Shown here piece after piece: positions 1-9,879 of a stretch of 64,000 nucleotides of DNA (position 1 is the stretch's first letter; the number at the start of each line of letters is the position of its first letter). The notes under the pieces were generated by a model, which saw nothing but the letters and a program-made list of their open reading frames with translations, was not told where the DNA came from and did not search any database. The stretch is from Tachypleus tridentatus (Eukaryota > Arthropoda > Merostomata > Xiphosura > Limulidae), in NCBI RefSeq assembly GCF_004210375.1, contig NC_134837.1, positions 163,039,310 to 163,103,309 on the forward strand, written 5' to 3'. Position numbers and translations under genes: made by a program.

Positions 1-1654
1 GTAGAATAAAAGAATAGCAAAATTAAGATTCCATTGTAATCTGTGTTTGATATAAATTAAAAATAACAAAGTTACATTTATATAGCTAACATAGGGTATG
101 TGATCGAACTGCACTTGTACAGCACAAAGATTTTAAAATAGGAAAGATAATTTTGGGTCACCCTGTATTTTAGAGCTGGCTACAACCATGGTGCTCCAAA
201 AAGTCTGTGATTGCTTTAGAAAATTTGCATCATATCTGTATAAACAGACAAATGGCTATTCTCGCTTAGGTCTGTGGTCAGAACGGATCTGGGATTTTCA
301 CTTGTTTAGCTCAAGCTTTAGATCTAATAGCATTTATAGTTTGTCTTCTTTCATTCACTAACATTTGATATACATATGATTGATGTATGGGTTTTCTTAA
401 TCCACGCCACAAATAATCAAGTTGTCCATAGCTGTAAAAATTCATCTCTCGGCATTGATATGAATGTCTCACTTCTCACATCACTGACACAGCTGCAGTG
501 TATATGAGTGTGGCTTCTTTTGCCCCTCTCATACCGTGTGGGTTACGTTACAGAATAGGTCACTGCAACAGCTATTCCTCCACTCTGGTAATTGAGGTTA
601 GTGCCTTCTACATTGGTTCAACAGATAAACATAACTTAAAGACACTGTATTTTTAGTGTCTAAGTGGCATTACATAGACTCAGTAGGATATTCTTCCACA
701 AACTTATAATGTGAATATCTATATTTGTTTAAATCATGCTAGGGAATCCTTACTGTGGAGTCGTTGCAGTTTACTAGCATATTTAGTTAAGTTCTTGGAT
801 GTATTGTTCTTACAAGCCTTGAGTTCTGAATAGTGGATAGTTTGATTTCTGACAAATTTCACATTCCTGACTTTTTAGCTGCAAATTTTGTTATAATTAA
901 TCTAGGTGTTTAGTAATATCAAGAACTAGAACATTCATGATAAATAGTAGATGTTGTGTTCTTTGTATCTGTGTTGGTTGTAACAAGAGGAAAAATATTC
1001 ATTCCTAACTCCATTTGCCATAAATAAATATGAGACTAACGTAGGAAAGGTACTGTCTAATATTCTTGGTTGGTCAAAACCTTTGCACCCTGTCAAATTA
1101 AGACCCCTTCTAGTACTCGTCTGAGCAATGTGTTGACATGAAAATGGCTTTACTGATCAGCGCTGTTAATAAGTATTAACAGTACTTATTTTACCAGTCT
1201 AGTTGGTGAAAATAATCTATGTTTCGAGTCACTCTGACCACTGTTAAGGGATCGATCCAACGCAGAGCCTTTGGGGTGATAAATATGAAAAGTATGGCAT
1301 AACGTAGATATTATTTTCCCAAGTAGTCTTAGGAGAGTTATGATCAGCAACCTCTTTGGCAACTGTTTTTAATTTAATACGAAGGGCTGTGACAGCGTTA
1401 AATAACCAAAGTTTGAAATTGCATGGCTTCTTGTAATATTGAAGAATACTGAGCGTTTAGCAGAGTAGTTTTAAAAGTTAACCTGATGTCTTATAAATCT
1501 CACCCGTTAAGGCTTTCGCTATTTTCTTACCATGAGTTGTATAAAACCAGACAGAGCCACCTTTTGGGTAGTATCTCATAAATAACACAAACAAAATAAT
1601 CACCATAACTAGATAATGATTGCATACAGCAAAAAAACTTAATTGAGTTAAGAT
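1..1654. other. Upstream DNA, nothing recognised
   Basis: AT-rich, with short ORFs only and no repeat family that I recognise. Confidence 0.6.
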
Positions 1655-1923
1655 TTGGTTTGTTTCGTTTTGAATTTCGCGCAAAACTACTCGAGGACTA
1701 TCTGCGCTAGCCTTCCCTAACTTAGCAGTGAAAGAGTAAGGGGAAGGCAGCTAGTCATCATCTCTCACCACCAACTATTAGACTACTCTTTTACTAATGA
1801 AAAGTGGGATTGATTGTGACATTATAACACCTCCACATCTGAAAGTGCGAACATGTTTGGACTAAAATCCGCGACCCTCATTTTGCGAGTACAGCGCCCT
1901 AACCACCTGGCTATGCCAGGCCT
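1655..1923 (-). mobile_element. SINE family A, full length
   Basis: On the minus strand it begins AGGCCTGGCATAGCCAGGTGG (tRNA-like A-box region), has a decayed B box, then the family body with CTAGCTGCCTTCCC and the tail CTATCTGCGC/GCGCGAAATTC, ending in a T/G-rich run on the + strand. The flanks both start AATTGAG, a possible short target-site duplication. Confidence 0.85.
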
Positions 1924-2490
1924 AATTGAGAATAGACCGTGGTATTCGCAGAATCAAAATATAGAGCATACAGTTACTTAACGAGAAATGTTAGGATCTA
2001 GATGATTAACGAAAGAGTGTAATAATTTGGAGCTGAATTGAATGAAAGAGACATGACCATTTGAAGTATGGATAAAATAAAATACTTTATTAAGAAGATA
2101 CACGTGAGGAGTTATTAGGAAATAAATTGAATACATTGATTTTACTAATAAAATATAACTGTATTCGAACTAAAATGGATTTAGTTTGCGTTATTAATAT
2201 AAAGACAAAAGAAATCTTGGTAGCTTGAAAGTTAACACTTACCACGTTAAGCAATGAATTACCACGTTCACTAAACCTCAACAGTATGTCTTAACTCTTC
2301 AAGCGCCAAAATTGTTTTTAAAATTCATCAACCACAAACGTAAATCTAGAAATCTGATGGTATGCTCCCATCATGAAACAAAGAAATCGTGAAACATCTT
2401 CACATCCCCACGCTCACATACACACGAGGTGTTAATGAACACAACACAAATATCTCATAACATAATACTCTATAGTGAGTTCTCTCATAC
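1924..2490. other. Upstream DNA, nothing recognised
   Basis: A spacer between two oppositely oriented family A SINEs. Confidence 0.6.
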
Positions 2491-2762
2491 ATAGGCCAGG
2501 TGGGTTAAGTTGTTCGACTCGTAATCTGAGGGTCCCGGGTTCGAATCCCTCTCGCATCAAACATGCTCGCCCTTTCAGCCGTGGGGGCGTTATAGTGTGT
2601 CAATCAATCCCGCTATTCGTTTGTAAAAGAGTAGCCCAAGAGATGGCAGTGGGGGGTGATGACTAGTTGCCTTCCCTCTAGTTTTGCACTGCTAAATTAG
2701 GGACGGCTAGCGCAGGTAGCCCTCGTGTAGCTTTGCGCTAACTTCCAAAACCAACCAAACAA
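2491..2762 (+). mobile_element. SINE family A, full length
   Basis: The A box (GGCCAGGTGGGTTAAG) and B box (GGGTTCGAATCC) of a tRNA-like head are both present. The body follows (CTCGCCCTTTCAGCCG, GACTAGTTGCCTTCCC, ATTAGGGACGGCTAGCGC) with an A/C-rich tail. Flanks share a degenerate repeat (ctctcat...). Confidence 0.88.
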
Positions 2763-3166
2763 CTCTCATTCAAATTTTTCTGTTTATGTACAGGAACGTA
2801 AAAAGCTTTTCAAAAAGTTCGTAATATGTAAATAAACTATGACAGAGAATATATTTGATAGTTGTATACTACTTCATTGTCAACATACTGTTCGGGTGAC
2901 TTAAAAACAAAATAATAAACACTTTTTGCTCTTTTAATACTGAGTAATGTGAACGCATGTAATTAATTTGGAAGGTTTTCACTGAATATTAAAAATGTTT
3001 TGGCACTTAAATTATTACTTTTGGTTTTAACAGTTAGCTTTAGTCAGAGGACATCATTGCTAATTATCTTACCTATTTATGCACACTGAAAAATCAATTC
3101 CCAGCTGAAACCTAACACTAAGACGGTGATGTCGAGAAAACCCACTTGTAGAGAAAAATACAAATG
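2763..3166. other. Upstream DNA, nothing recognised
   Basis: AT-rich spacer before the inverted repeat at 3167. Confidence 0.6.
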
Positions 3167-3220
3167 AAAAACAGCTCGTTTAGGTTGAGAAAATTTTCCC
3201 AACCCAAACGAGCCGTTTTT
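3167..3220. repeat. Loop-less 27 bp inverted repeat
   Basis: The arms 3167-3193 and 3194-3220 are contiguous and pair at 24 of 27 positions. All three mismatches are A-C on the + strand but G-U wobbles in a minus-strand RNA. It lies about 0.85 kb upstream of the MAGI start. Confidence 0.8.
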
Positions 3221-3499
3221 ACATATTACACTAAGACGCCAATTACCATCCTATGGATGGCAAAGAACATAATGGAATTGACTATTAAGCATTTTATCCT
3301 CCATGTAACATCGAAATCACTACAGCAGTTCCTCTCTATTAAACATTTATAAAGTTAATACTTACAATATTAAAGTTTCAAAATATATATTGAAGCATTA
3401 CGAAAAACAAACAACAACACACACAAAAAAAACGCTTCTTTGACACTTCCACACACTTGTTACATTGACGTATTGCTGGCATAATCATGCGTGGCTGCA

Positions 3500-4064
3500 G
3501 ATTTTAATATGAGGTTATATAGCAAGGCGCATGCGCATTGCGTACGTAGCGAATCTAACGCCTTTTGAATTTTAGGACAGTAAGCGTGAGTTTCCAATGT
3601 TTTCAATTTGTGTCAGATTTGTACAAAGAGATACAGGCTGAAATGTGTTTAGTATTAAAATTTGAAAAATTTTGCTTATTATTTGAAGTTGTATACAGTG
3701 AAAATGTTGATGATAAGTGGTGAACATATGAGACTTTTAAAGGTTGTATATTCAGCGCTTAACCTGGCGTCGACGTTGAGTTTTGACTCCAGGGAGATTA
3801 GGCTTAAAGCTGACTGCCATGTCGGTTGTTCTCAACCTTCGAAGCCAGTAACGCTTCTAACAACACGTTAGGTTATACCTATAGGCTAGAACACGGTAAT
3901 AGGAATAGGCGTGAAGTTTGCACCATATTTATATATGTTATATATCATTTTCTCTTCGGACTATCTTTGGAAAATATCTTAATTTCGAACCAGATAACTG
4001 TTTAAGTAACATATGTTTTAGAAGAATTATCGTATATGATTTATACGATGATAGAATCGATTCA
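3500..4064 (+). promoter_or_regulatory. MAGI: Probable MAGI promoter and 5' leader
   Basis: This stretch directly precedes coding exon 1. It holds the palindrome GCGCATGCGC at 3527-3536, the NRF1 (erect wing in insects) core site, inside a short CpG-bearing island (gcgcatgcgcattgcgtacgtagcg) in otherwise AT-rich DNA. No clear TATA box is placed for it. Transcription probably starts between about 3540 and 3700, leaving a leader of 400-500 nt, possibly with an unseen 5' UTR intron. The site is visible; its use is inferred. Confidence 0.5.
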
Positions 4065-4449
4065 ATGATGTCGAAACCAGCGGTTAAACGGCCGGTCACT
4101 CCTAACTCAATGCGGACGGAGACAGCAAGTACAGGGTTGCCGGTGTCTGGTCAGATGAAAAGCTATCAGCATTGGAGCCAGAGTGTTTATGAAAGTCTTG
4201 TATGTACAGGATCCGACGGTGTTTTAAACCTGTCAATTGAAGGAGGCTCAGATAATGGCGAATTTGCTTTTTTTGGGCCACTTGATCAAGATAGGGTTAC
4301 ATATATTGATGGGTTTGTTGAAGAAGGAGACATTATTTTGGAAGTTCAAGGACAAAAAGTTGCTGGCTACACACAAAGGGATGTTGTTGCTTGGTTGAAT
4401 CATTGTTGTAGAAATGGAAATCCAGTTTCCATTAAGGCAGCAAAATCAG
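4065..4449 (+). CDS. MAGI: MAGI-family scaffold, coding exon 1 (N-terminal PDZ0 domain)
   Basis: MAGI proteins are scaffolds at cell junctions and synapses, built from PDZ, guanylate-kinase-like, WW and further PDZ domains. The exon encodes 128 residues plus one base. Residues 1-35 are a Ser/Thr/Pro-rich leader. Residues 37-127 form PDZ0, beginning HWSQSVYES, with GVLNLSI at the position of the peptide-binding loop, then GGSDNGEFAFFG, GDIILEVQGQKVAGY and the C-terminal strand NPVSIKAAKS. This order matches the first PDZ of MAGI1-3. The start is the first of two adjacent ATGs at 4065/4068. The frame is open back to an ATG at 3918, but that segment (MHHIYICYISF...) is AT-rich and unlike MAGI. 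The exon ends TCA G|gtaaaa at 4449/4450, phase 1. The paralogue cannot be resolved from this part. Confidence 0.92.
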
Positions 4450-5499
4450 GTAAAAATCTAAACATAAATTTTAAGTTAAAACAGTACTTATTTGACTGTG
4501 TTTACATATTGCTCGTTTCATTATACATTATTATATACAAAAATATAATCTGGAAGACTATCCTTAATTATTAAATTAATAGCAATAGTCTTACTAAATT
4601 TGATTTTTGGATTATAAGTTGTAGTGTTAAATTGTCCTAAGATAAAAGGCTTAAACAGAAATTTAAAAAATTCAGTAGGATATGTCTATAGAAGAAAGAA
4701 ACAAAACAAGTGCAGCAAGTTGCTCATCAGTGCTAACTTTGGCACTGGTTTAGTCCAAGCATTAGTCATCACTTCGGTAAAGATAAGTTAGTTAATCAAT
4801 TATATTAAGTTTAAAGAAAAAAGGATAATTACACATTCTTATAAGCTGACTTCAATAAAACATTGTTTAAATTTTGTCAGTAAATAGGTGAACTGTTAAT
4901 TGTTAAAGTCCACATTTCAGAATAAAAGAATTACTAGACAAAAATAGAAAAAGAAAATAAGGAAATTAAGAACTGTTAATGATAGTAATTGGTAAATTAT
5001 CAGTGCAATATCAGAATGAAGGTGTCTTCAAATTGTTGAGCACAAAAAGACAGTAGGTTATTTGACCCAGCGAGCAGTACTTGAATACAGGTAATTATCC
5101 TTCTAATAACAAAATGAGAGAAAAATGAAACCAGCAATAATGCAAAAATGGTAGAAAAATAGCAGTCTATTTTCTCAAAGGATAAGAAATCCTATGCTTA
5201 TAATTTTAATCTCAATATTTTGTCACAATGTGTACTGTTACTGTTGTTGTATATACATACAGTGCCATTTCTTTTGCCCCTATTTTAGCAATATAATGGT
5301 GCCATTACTATCAAGTGCCAATAAAAGGCCATTTGTTCTTTTTAGACAATCCTTGCCTACCCAACTTTGACAAAAGTAAACATTTAAATACACCCTTTAT
5401 TTTCAGTGTTGACTTTTGCCACTGCCACTGGTATTGCATTTAATAAACCAATCTTCCTGTTAGAAATACAAAACTGTTTTAGCTTGAACTTAGCCTTTT
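4450..5499. other. Intron 1 start, nothing recognised
   Basis: A-rich on the + strand with no coding or repeat signature. Confidence 0.6.
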
Positions 5500-6970
5500 T
5501 TTTCCAAATCTTAAAAAAACTTGGGTCGTTCAATTCTGTTGTCTTCAAAATTAGAGCACAAAGAAATCAAAAACTTTTACCTTAGTAATTTCATGGATAA
5601 ATTGTTAAACTTCATGAGATTGTTTCTTACCTTTATTTCAATAAGAGAAAAGAAAGAAATTGTAATCAAATCCTGCAAGGTAATTTTTCCACCTCTGGAA
5701 ACATTCTAGTACCAGTAGCACTTCTTTGAACACTTTCCAATAAATTAATATCTTTTTTTTTTTTAAAATAGGTAAAAAGATCTAAATGTATACAGGATTT
5801 CAAGTGAGGCGAAAGTAGTGATTCTGGGTGTTTTTCCGTTATATCCCTGCAATTTAAAACTTTTCAAAATATATAAATATAATAAAAATAAAAATATGCA
5901 TTATATTAATGTAATAAAAATTTACCATTTGTGGGTGTGTAACAGAATAGTACTGTGATTTGTACAGAAAGATAACTAGCTCTTTTGACTTGTAATCAAT
6001 GTGTCAGTAAGTGCATCCTAAAATTTTATTAGCTTTGCTATTAGCATAGAACACTGGTTTAAAGGTTCCCACATGGACCCATAGCCTTTCAGTAAGACCC
6101 ACACAACCCACCAGTGAGCCATGCTCTATTTTCTTCTTAAAGGGCCACTGAGTAGCTGGGACACAACAATTATATATACACTCTTCCTGAAAAAAGCAAT
6201 TGTAAAATGACTAGTGGGACCCTGCAAAGTATCAGCAAAATAGGCTTGGGAGTCAATGTATTAAATGACTTATCCACCACTGTACCAATATCCTTTTTTT
6301 TTCTAGTCACATTATGTAGTTGATTCCTTTCTATATGAAACATGTGGTCCAAATTATAACCCAAAAGTATTTACTTGCAATTACTATATAAAGGTCATTT
6401 TTCAGATATCTACCCAACTTACTAGTTTATTTATTATATTTTGTAATATCTTAAAATTTTCACTACAACTAGAAAACCCAAGAATTTAACAGCATTAGCA
6501 AATCTTACTGATTAAACCTCTGAAATAAGAAGAGCAAATGTCCAAGACCATTCCACAAGGTACTCTACAAATAACAATGGTTCAGTTTTACTGGTGTCCA
6601 TTAATAATATTTTGCATCCTCTTATCAAACTACTACAGTCTAATTAGCTAGATTTTCCTGCCTCTACAAATGTGATTTTATTAGATAATAATTTGTGTTG
6701 TATTTCATGAAGAAAGTTTTGAATCTAATTGTACCAAGTCCACACACTTCACTTTATTTAGGTAAGCCACATGATAACTCCTATCCTTACAGAAAAGAAA
6801 ACATTGATAAGGCAGCATTTCTCTTTGAAGAATTCATGTTGGGTTTTATCAAACTTTATAGAAGGTTTTTGATTATAGAAGTAGGTTTTGTAATTCTGTA
6901 ATTTCCAGGGTAATTTTTATTGCACTTTTAAAAATAGGAGTAATGCAAGCAATTTTCTAGTCTTCAGGAA
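5500..6970 (-). mobile_element. CR1-type LINE relic (reverse transcriptase)
   Basis: Reading the minus strand from 6970 down, broken frames give EDxKIACITPIFK (RT start), RVPCGMVLD (the GVPQGSVLGP motif), KLVSWVDIxKMTF, NPHVSYRK-like FGPHVSYRKES, ANKILG...YKSKELVIFLYKS, and LLERVQRSATG near 5730. The order matches the C-terminal two thirds of a CR1/L2-group RT. Many stops and frameshifts show it is dead. The ends are approximate. Confidence 0.7.
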
Positions 6971-7042
6971 CCTACTTATTTTGTACTGATATAGGCTCTC
7001 ATACATGTATTTGACCTTTGACTGCCTTTAAAACTGGGTAAA

Positions 7043-7241
7043 ACAATAGCTGATTAAGGTTAGATTTGAAATTAAAAGAGTCTTTGATAAATGAGCTGGC
7101 TGATGTTACATATTTGGAGAATGCCCATGCTATATGTTTATCAAGATTGTAATTAAATGATTCATATGTGGACATTATTGGTCATAGTGGACAATCTGGT
7201 TTATGAGGTTTGGGGATACTGTATATTTGTGGTGTGCGTGA
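7043..7241 (-). mobile_element. Penelope-like element RT fragment (left arm)
   Basis: The minus strand encodes the same RT segment as the + strand fragment at 7382-7530 (Y-x-IPKPHK...LRP...YNLGKYIAW) and extends it further with VTSASSFIKDSFNFKSNLNQ, as in Penelope-like RTs (KDSFDF region). It forms an inverted repeat with the right arm. Confidence 0.7.
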
Positions 7242-7381
7242 GTTGGTCTTGCGCTGGTTAGGAATAAAGTGTTTTTGAAATTGTGTTGGCTTTTTTTATT
7301 TTTAGTAGTATTTTGTTTAGTTACATTTCATGTGTCTTTGTTGGATTTGTGTGTATTGGTTTAAATTTGTGTCTTATAGAA

Positions 7382-7530
7382 TGCACACAACAAATATACG
7401 GCATCCCCAAACCTCATAAAGCAGATTGTCCACTACGACCAATAATGCCCACATATGAATCGTTTAATTACAATCTTGGTAAATACATAGCATGGGTATT
7501 CTCCAAATATGTAACATCAGCCAGCTCATT
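7382..7530 (+). mobile_element. Penelope-like element RT fragment (right arm)
   Basis: The frame reads IYGIPKPHKADCPLRPIMPT then YESFNYNLGKYIAWVFSKYV. YG-x-PK-x-HK-x-x-x-PLRPI...YNL-x-KY is the conserved Penelope RT signature. Homology ends at 7530, where the left arm continues. No complete element remains. Confidence 0.75.
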
Positions 7531-8215
7531 ACTGACCTTCAATTACCATTGAAGTCTCTGTACAGATTCAAGCTTTTCTATATTTTTACATAACTTTTAA
7601 CCAGGAATTTCAGAATAATTCCTATTATCAGTTTTCTCCCAATTTAAGTTTCAGTAATTCCTATCACATTGTTAATGCTCTGTTTGAATTAGAGCCCTTA
7701 ACTGATGATATTTTTTCCTTATATTTATAATATTAGAATAATAGCAACTATGCTCATCATTAAATCTAACATGTTTTTAAAACTATTATCTAAGTTAATA
7801 TACTCTGAATCTTCCTTTTTAAACTTCTTGCTCTACCTATTATATAAATTTGCTTATTCCCAATACTTCAATTCCTAATTTCCTCAGCTGCTTCATTACT
7901 GATACAAGTTTTTAGTTTAAACCATTTTTAATGAATATGTGGAACTTCAGTAAATATCCTTTTACCTAATCCACTTAATTGAAGGCTCACTTCTGGAATA
8001 TAATTTATGTTTATACCAAAAACTTTCTCACTGATTTAACCAGGCTGTCTGTTGCCCTGTTATATCCCTGATAATATATGGTTTATGGTTAAGCTTCTGC
8101 TACATAGTGTATTCTTGCATCTAGTCTGAGGGAATGTTCCTGAAAAGTCCACACATCCATCTCTTTTTCTAAATCCCATAAGAGGACCTCTACTTATATT
8201 AAACAGTTCTTCTGA

Positions 8216-8403
8216 TATACAAATGTATTTCAGAATGCTTGGTAAGAGTATTAACACTTTTACTAGTAAAGCAGAAAACAACATTTCAACCTTCCTAGGT
8301 CATCTTCAGGTTAACCTACTTTATTAGTAAAAGTGTTAATACCTTTACTGGGCATTCTGAAATACATTTTTATTCCAAGTGGATTTTTCATCATCAAGAA
8401 TTA
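8216..8403. mobile_element. Head-to-head copies of a Penelope-like terminal segment
   Basis: A minus-strand copy (8216-8312) and a + strand copy (about 8312-8403) of one sequence meet. Their shared part pairs about 48 bp: 8224-8273 with 8318-8367. The same family recurs at 17486-17572 (minus) and 52650-52790 (+). The minus copy also holds CCTGAAGATGACC...GGTTGAAA, which resembles a hammerhead ribozyme core. Assignment to Penelope rests on that motif and on the RT fragments 0.8 kb away. Confidence 0.5.
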
Positions 8404-9219
8404 CTTCTGATATACAATTTCGAATGATGTTTGTTCATATGTGCACTAAAAAAACAAAAATCTAAGGTATTAGTAACTGATCTGTCAACGTGCTTATTGA
8501 TATCCTATTCTTTAGCCCTTGGTAAGAAAATTCCAGTTCTTGTCTTTGTATGTTTTCTACTACAAATAACATATTGATATACAAGCAAGTTCCTTACTAT
8601 GTAAACTTCTTGCTCATCTTTTCTGTGATTGCAAGCAGCCAGTAGTTCCAATCTGTTAGATATCACACCTCAGTGCTGACTGATTCTGTCTTTATAGTTT
8701 TGTCTTTTTTAGTACTTTTCACCCTTTCAAACCCAGCCCTCACATGCTCCTCCACCATCAGTTGAACCTTTATCTTCATTGTGCAGTTGACCTAGCATGT
8801 ATCTTACTTCTACTTTCATTCTACTATTCTGTCCATTAAATAGGCCAATCTTCCCCAAATAATCTTAGACTTATCCTTAAGTATAATGTACTGTATATTT
8901 CTAAGCCTCTTGAAAGTCATGGCCAAATCTTGTTATGTATAACACCCTATTTCACCCCACCTTTTCCAGGATGATCTTTAACCATGTTAAAATTGACAAG
9001 TCTTTATTCTGTAATTTTGATCTGTCCACCTAATAATTGTATACTTAACTGAAATTAAGCCATTTTACACTATAGATTAACAATAAAATCCCTATTAACT
9101 TGTACTATTATTTACTAGTAATAATACAGCAAATCACTTAGTTACATCTACACTCTTCACATAAATAATCTTTCTCACTTGGCTAACATTAAATATCACT
9201 TGTTTATTGTAAAATAAAA
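8404..9219. other. Intronic stretch, nothing recognised
   Basis: T/C-rich DNA between the Penelope-like terminal repeats and the 54 bp tandem repeat. Confidence 0.5.
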
Positions 9220-9415
9220 CAATTTTCTCAGTTGTATGACCTGTATATATCAAGGCTTACAACATTACTAGTTTAATATTCTCTATTATATGACCTGCAT
9301 ATATTTAGGCCTATTTTATTAAAATTTTAAATCTACTTCATTATTTGACTTGCATAGATCAAGGTTTATTATGTTACCAGTTTAATTTACTCCATTACAT
9401 TACCTGCATGGTAAC
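9220..9415. repeat. Diverged 54 bp tandem repeat
   Basis: GACCTG, GACCTG, GACTTG and TACCTG occur at 9238, 9292, 9347 and 9401, each followed by TATATAT/CATATAT/CATAGAT-like sequence and a GTTTAAT or TTTTAA block, giving about 3.6 copies. Confidence 0.65.
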
Positions 9416-9879
9416 TGGATAATTAGACAAATATGTTGCAAATTAACAAGTTCTTCTTTGAAGTATGTTGCAAAGTTTTAATACCTTTCTAAAATTATTG
9501 GATGTCTAAATGTTCTACTGGATCATTTTTTTAGATATCTAATTGTCTGAAAACAACAGTAAATTAACCCTTAAGCAGCAGCCATCATCAATTAATGCTG
9601 CTACCTACAACATTCCTACTGTTTTAGGGTTAAGCATATGATTCTGTATTAATCCTAAGCCTGATATTATAATCATAACTAATCTTATCCAAATATACTA
9701 AGATAACTGATTTCACATAAACTTAAACTTTAGTAATGCCCAAATAATTCTTTTTCCAGAAAAATGTTAGAATGTACAACTACAAAGTATTTCTAGTTAT
9801 TCATTCTTATAGCTCTAAAATATACATTAGATTATGATAACCTTGAGATTCATAATCAAAGGTTTGACTAAAATATGGC

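Noticed and set aside
3918..4064. Upstream in-frame ATG extending MAGI exon 1 by 49 residues
   Set aside because: The extension is AT-rich (HHIYICYISFSL...) and has no counterpart in MAGI proteins; the adjacent ATGs at 4065/4068 lead into the conserved protein.
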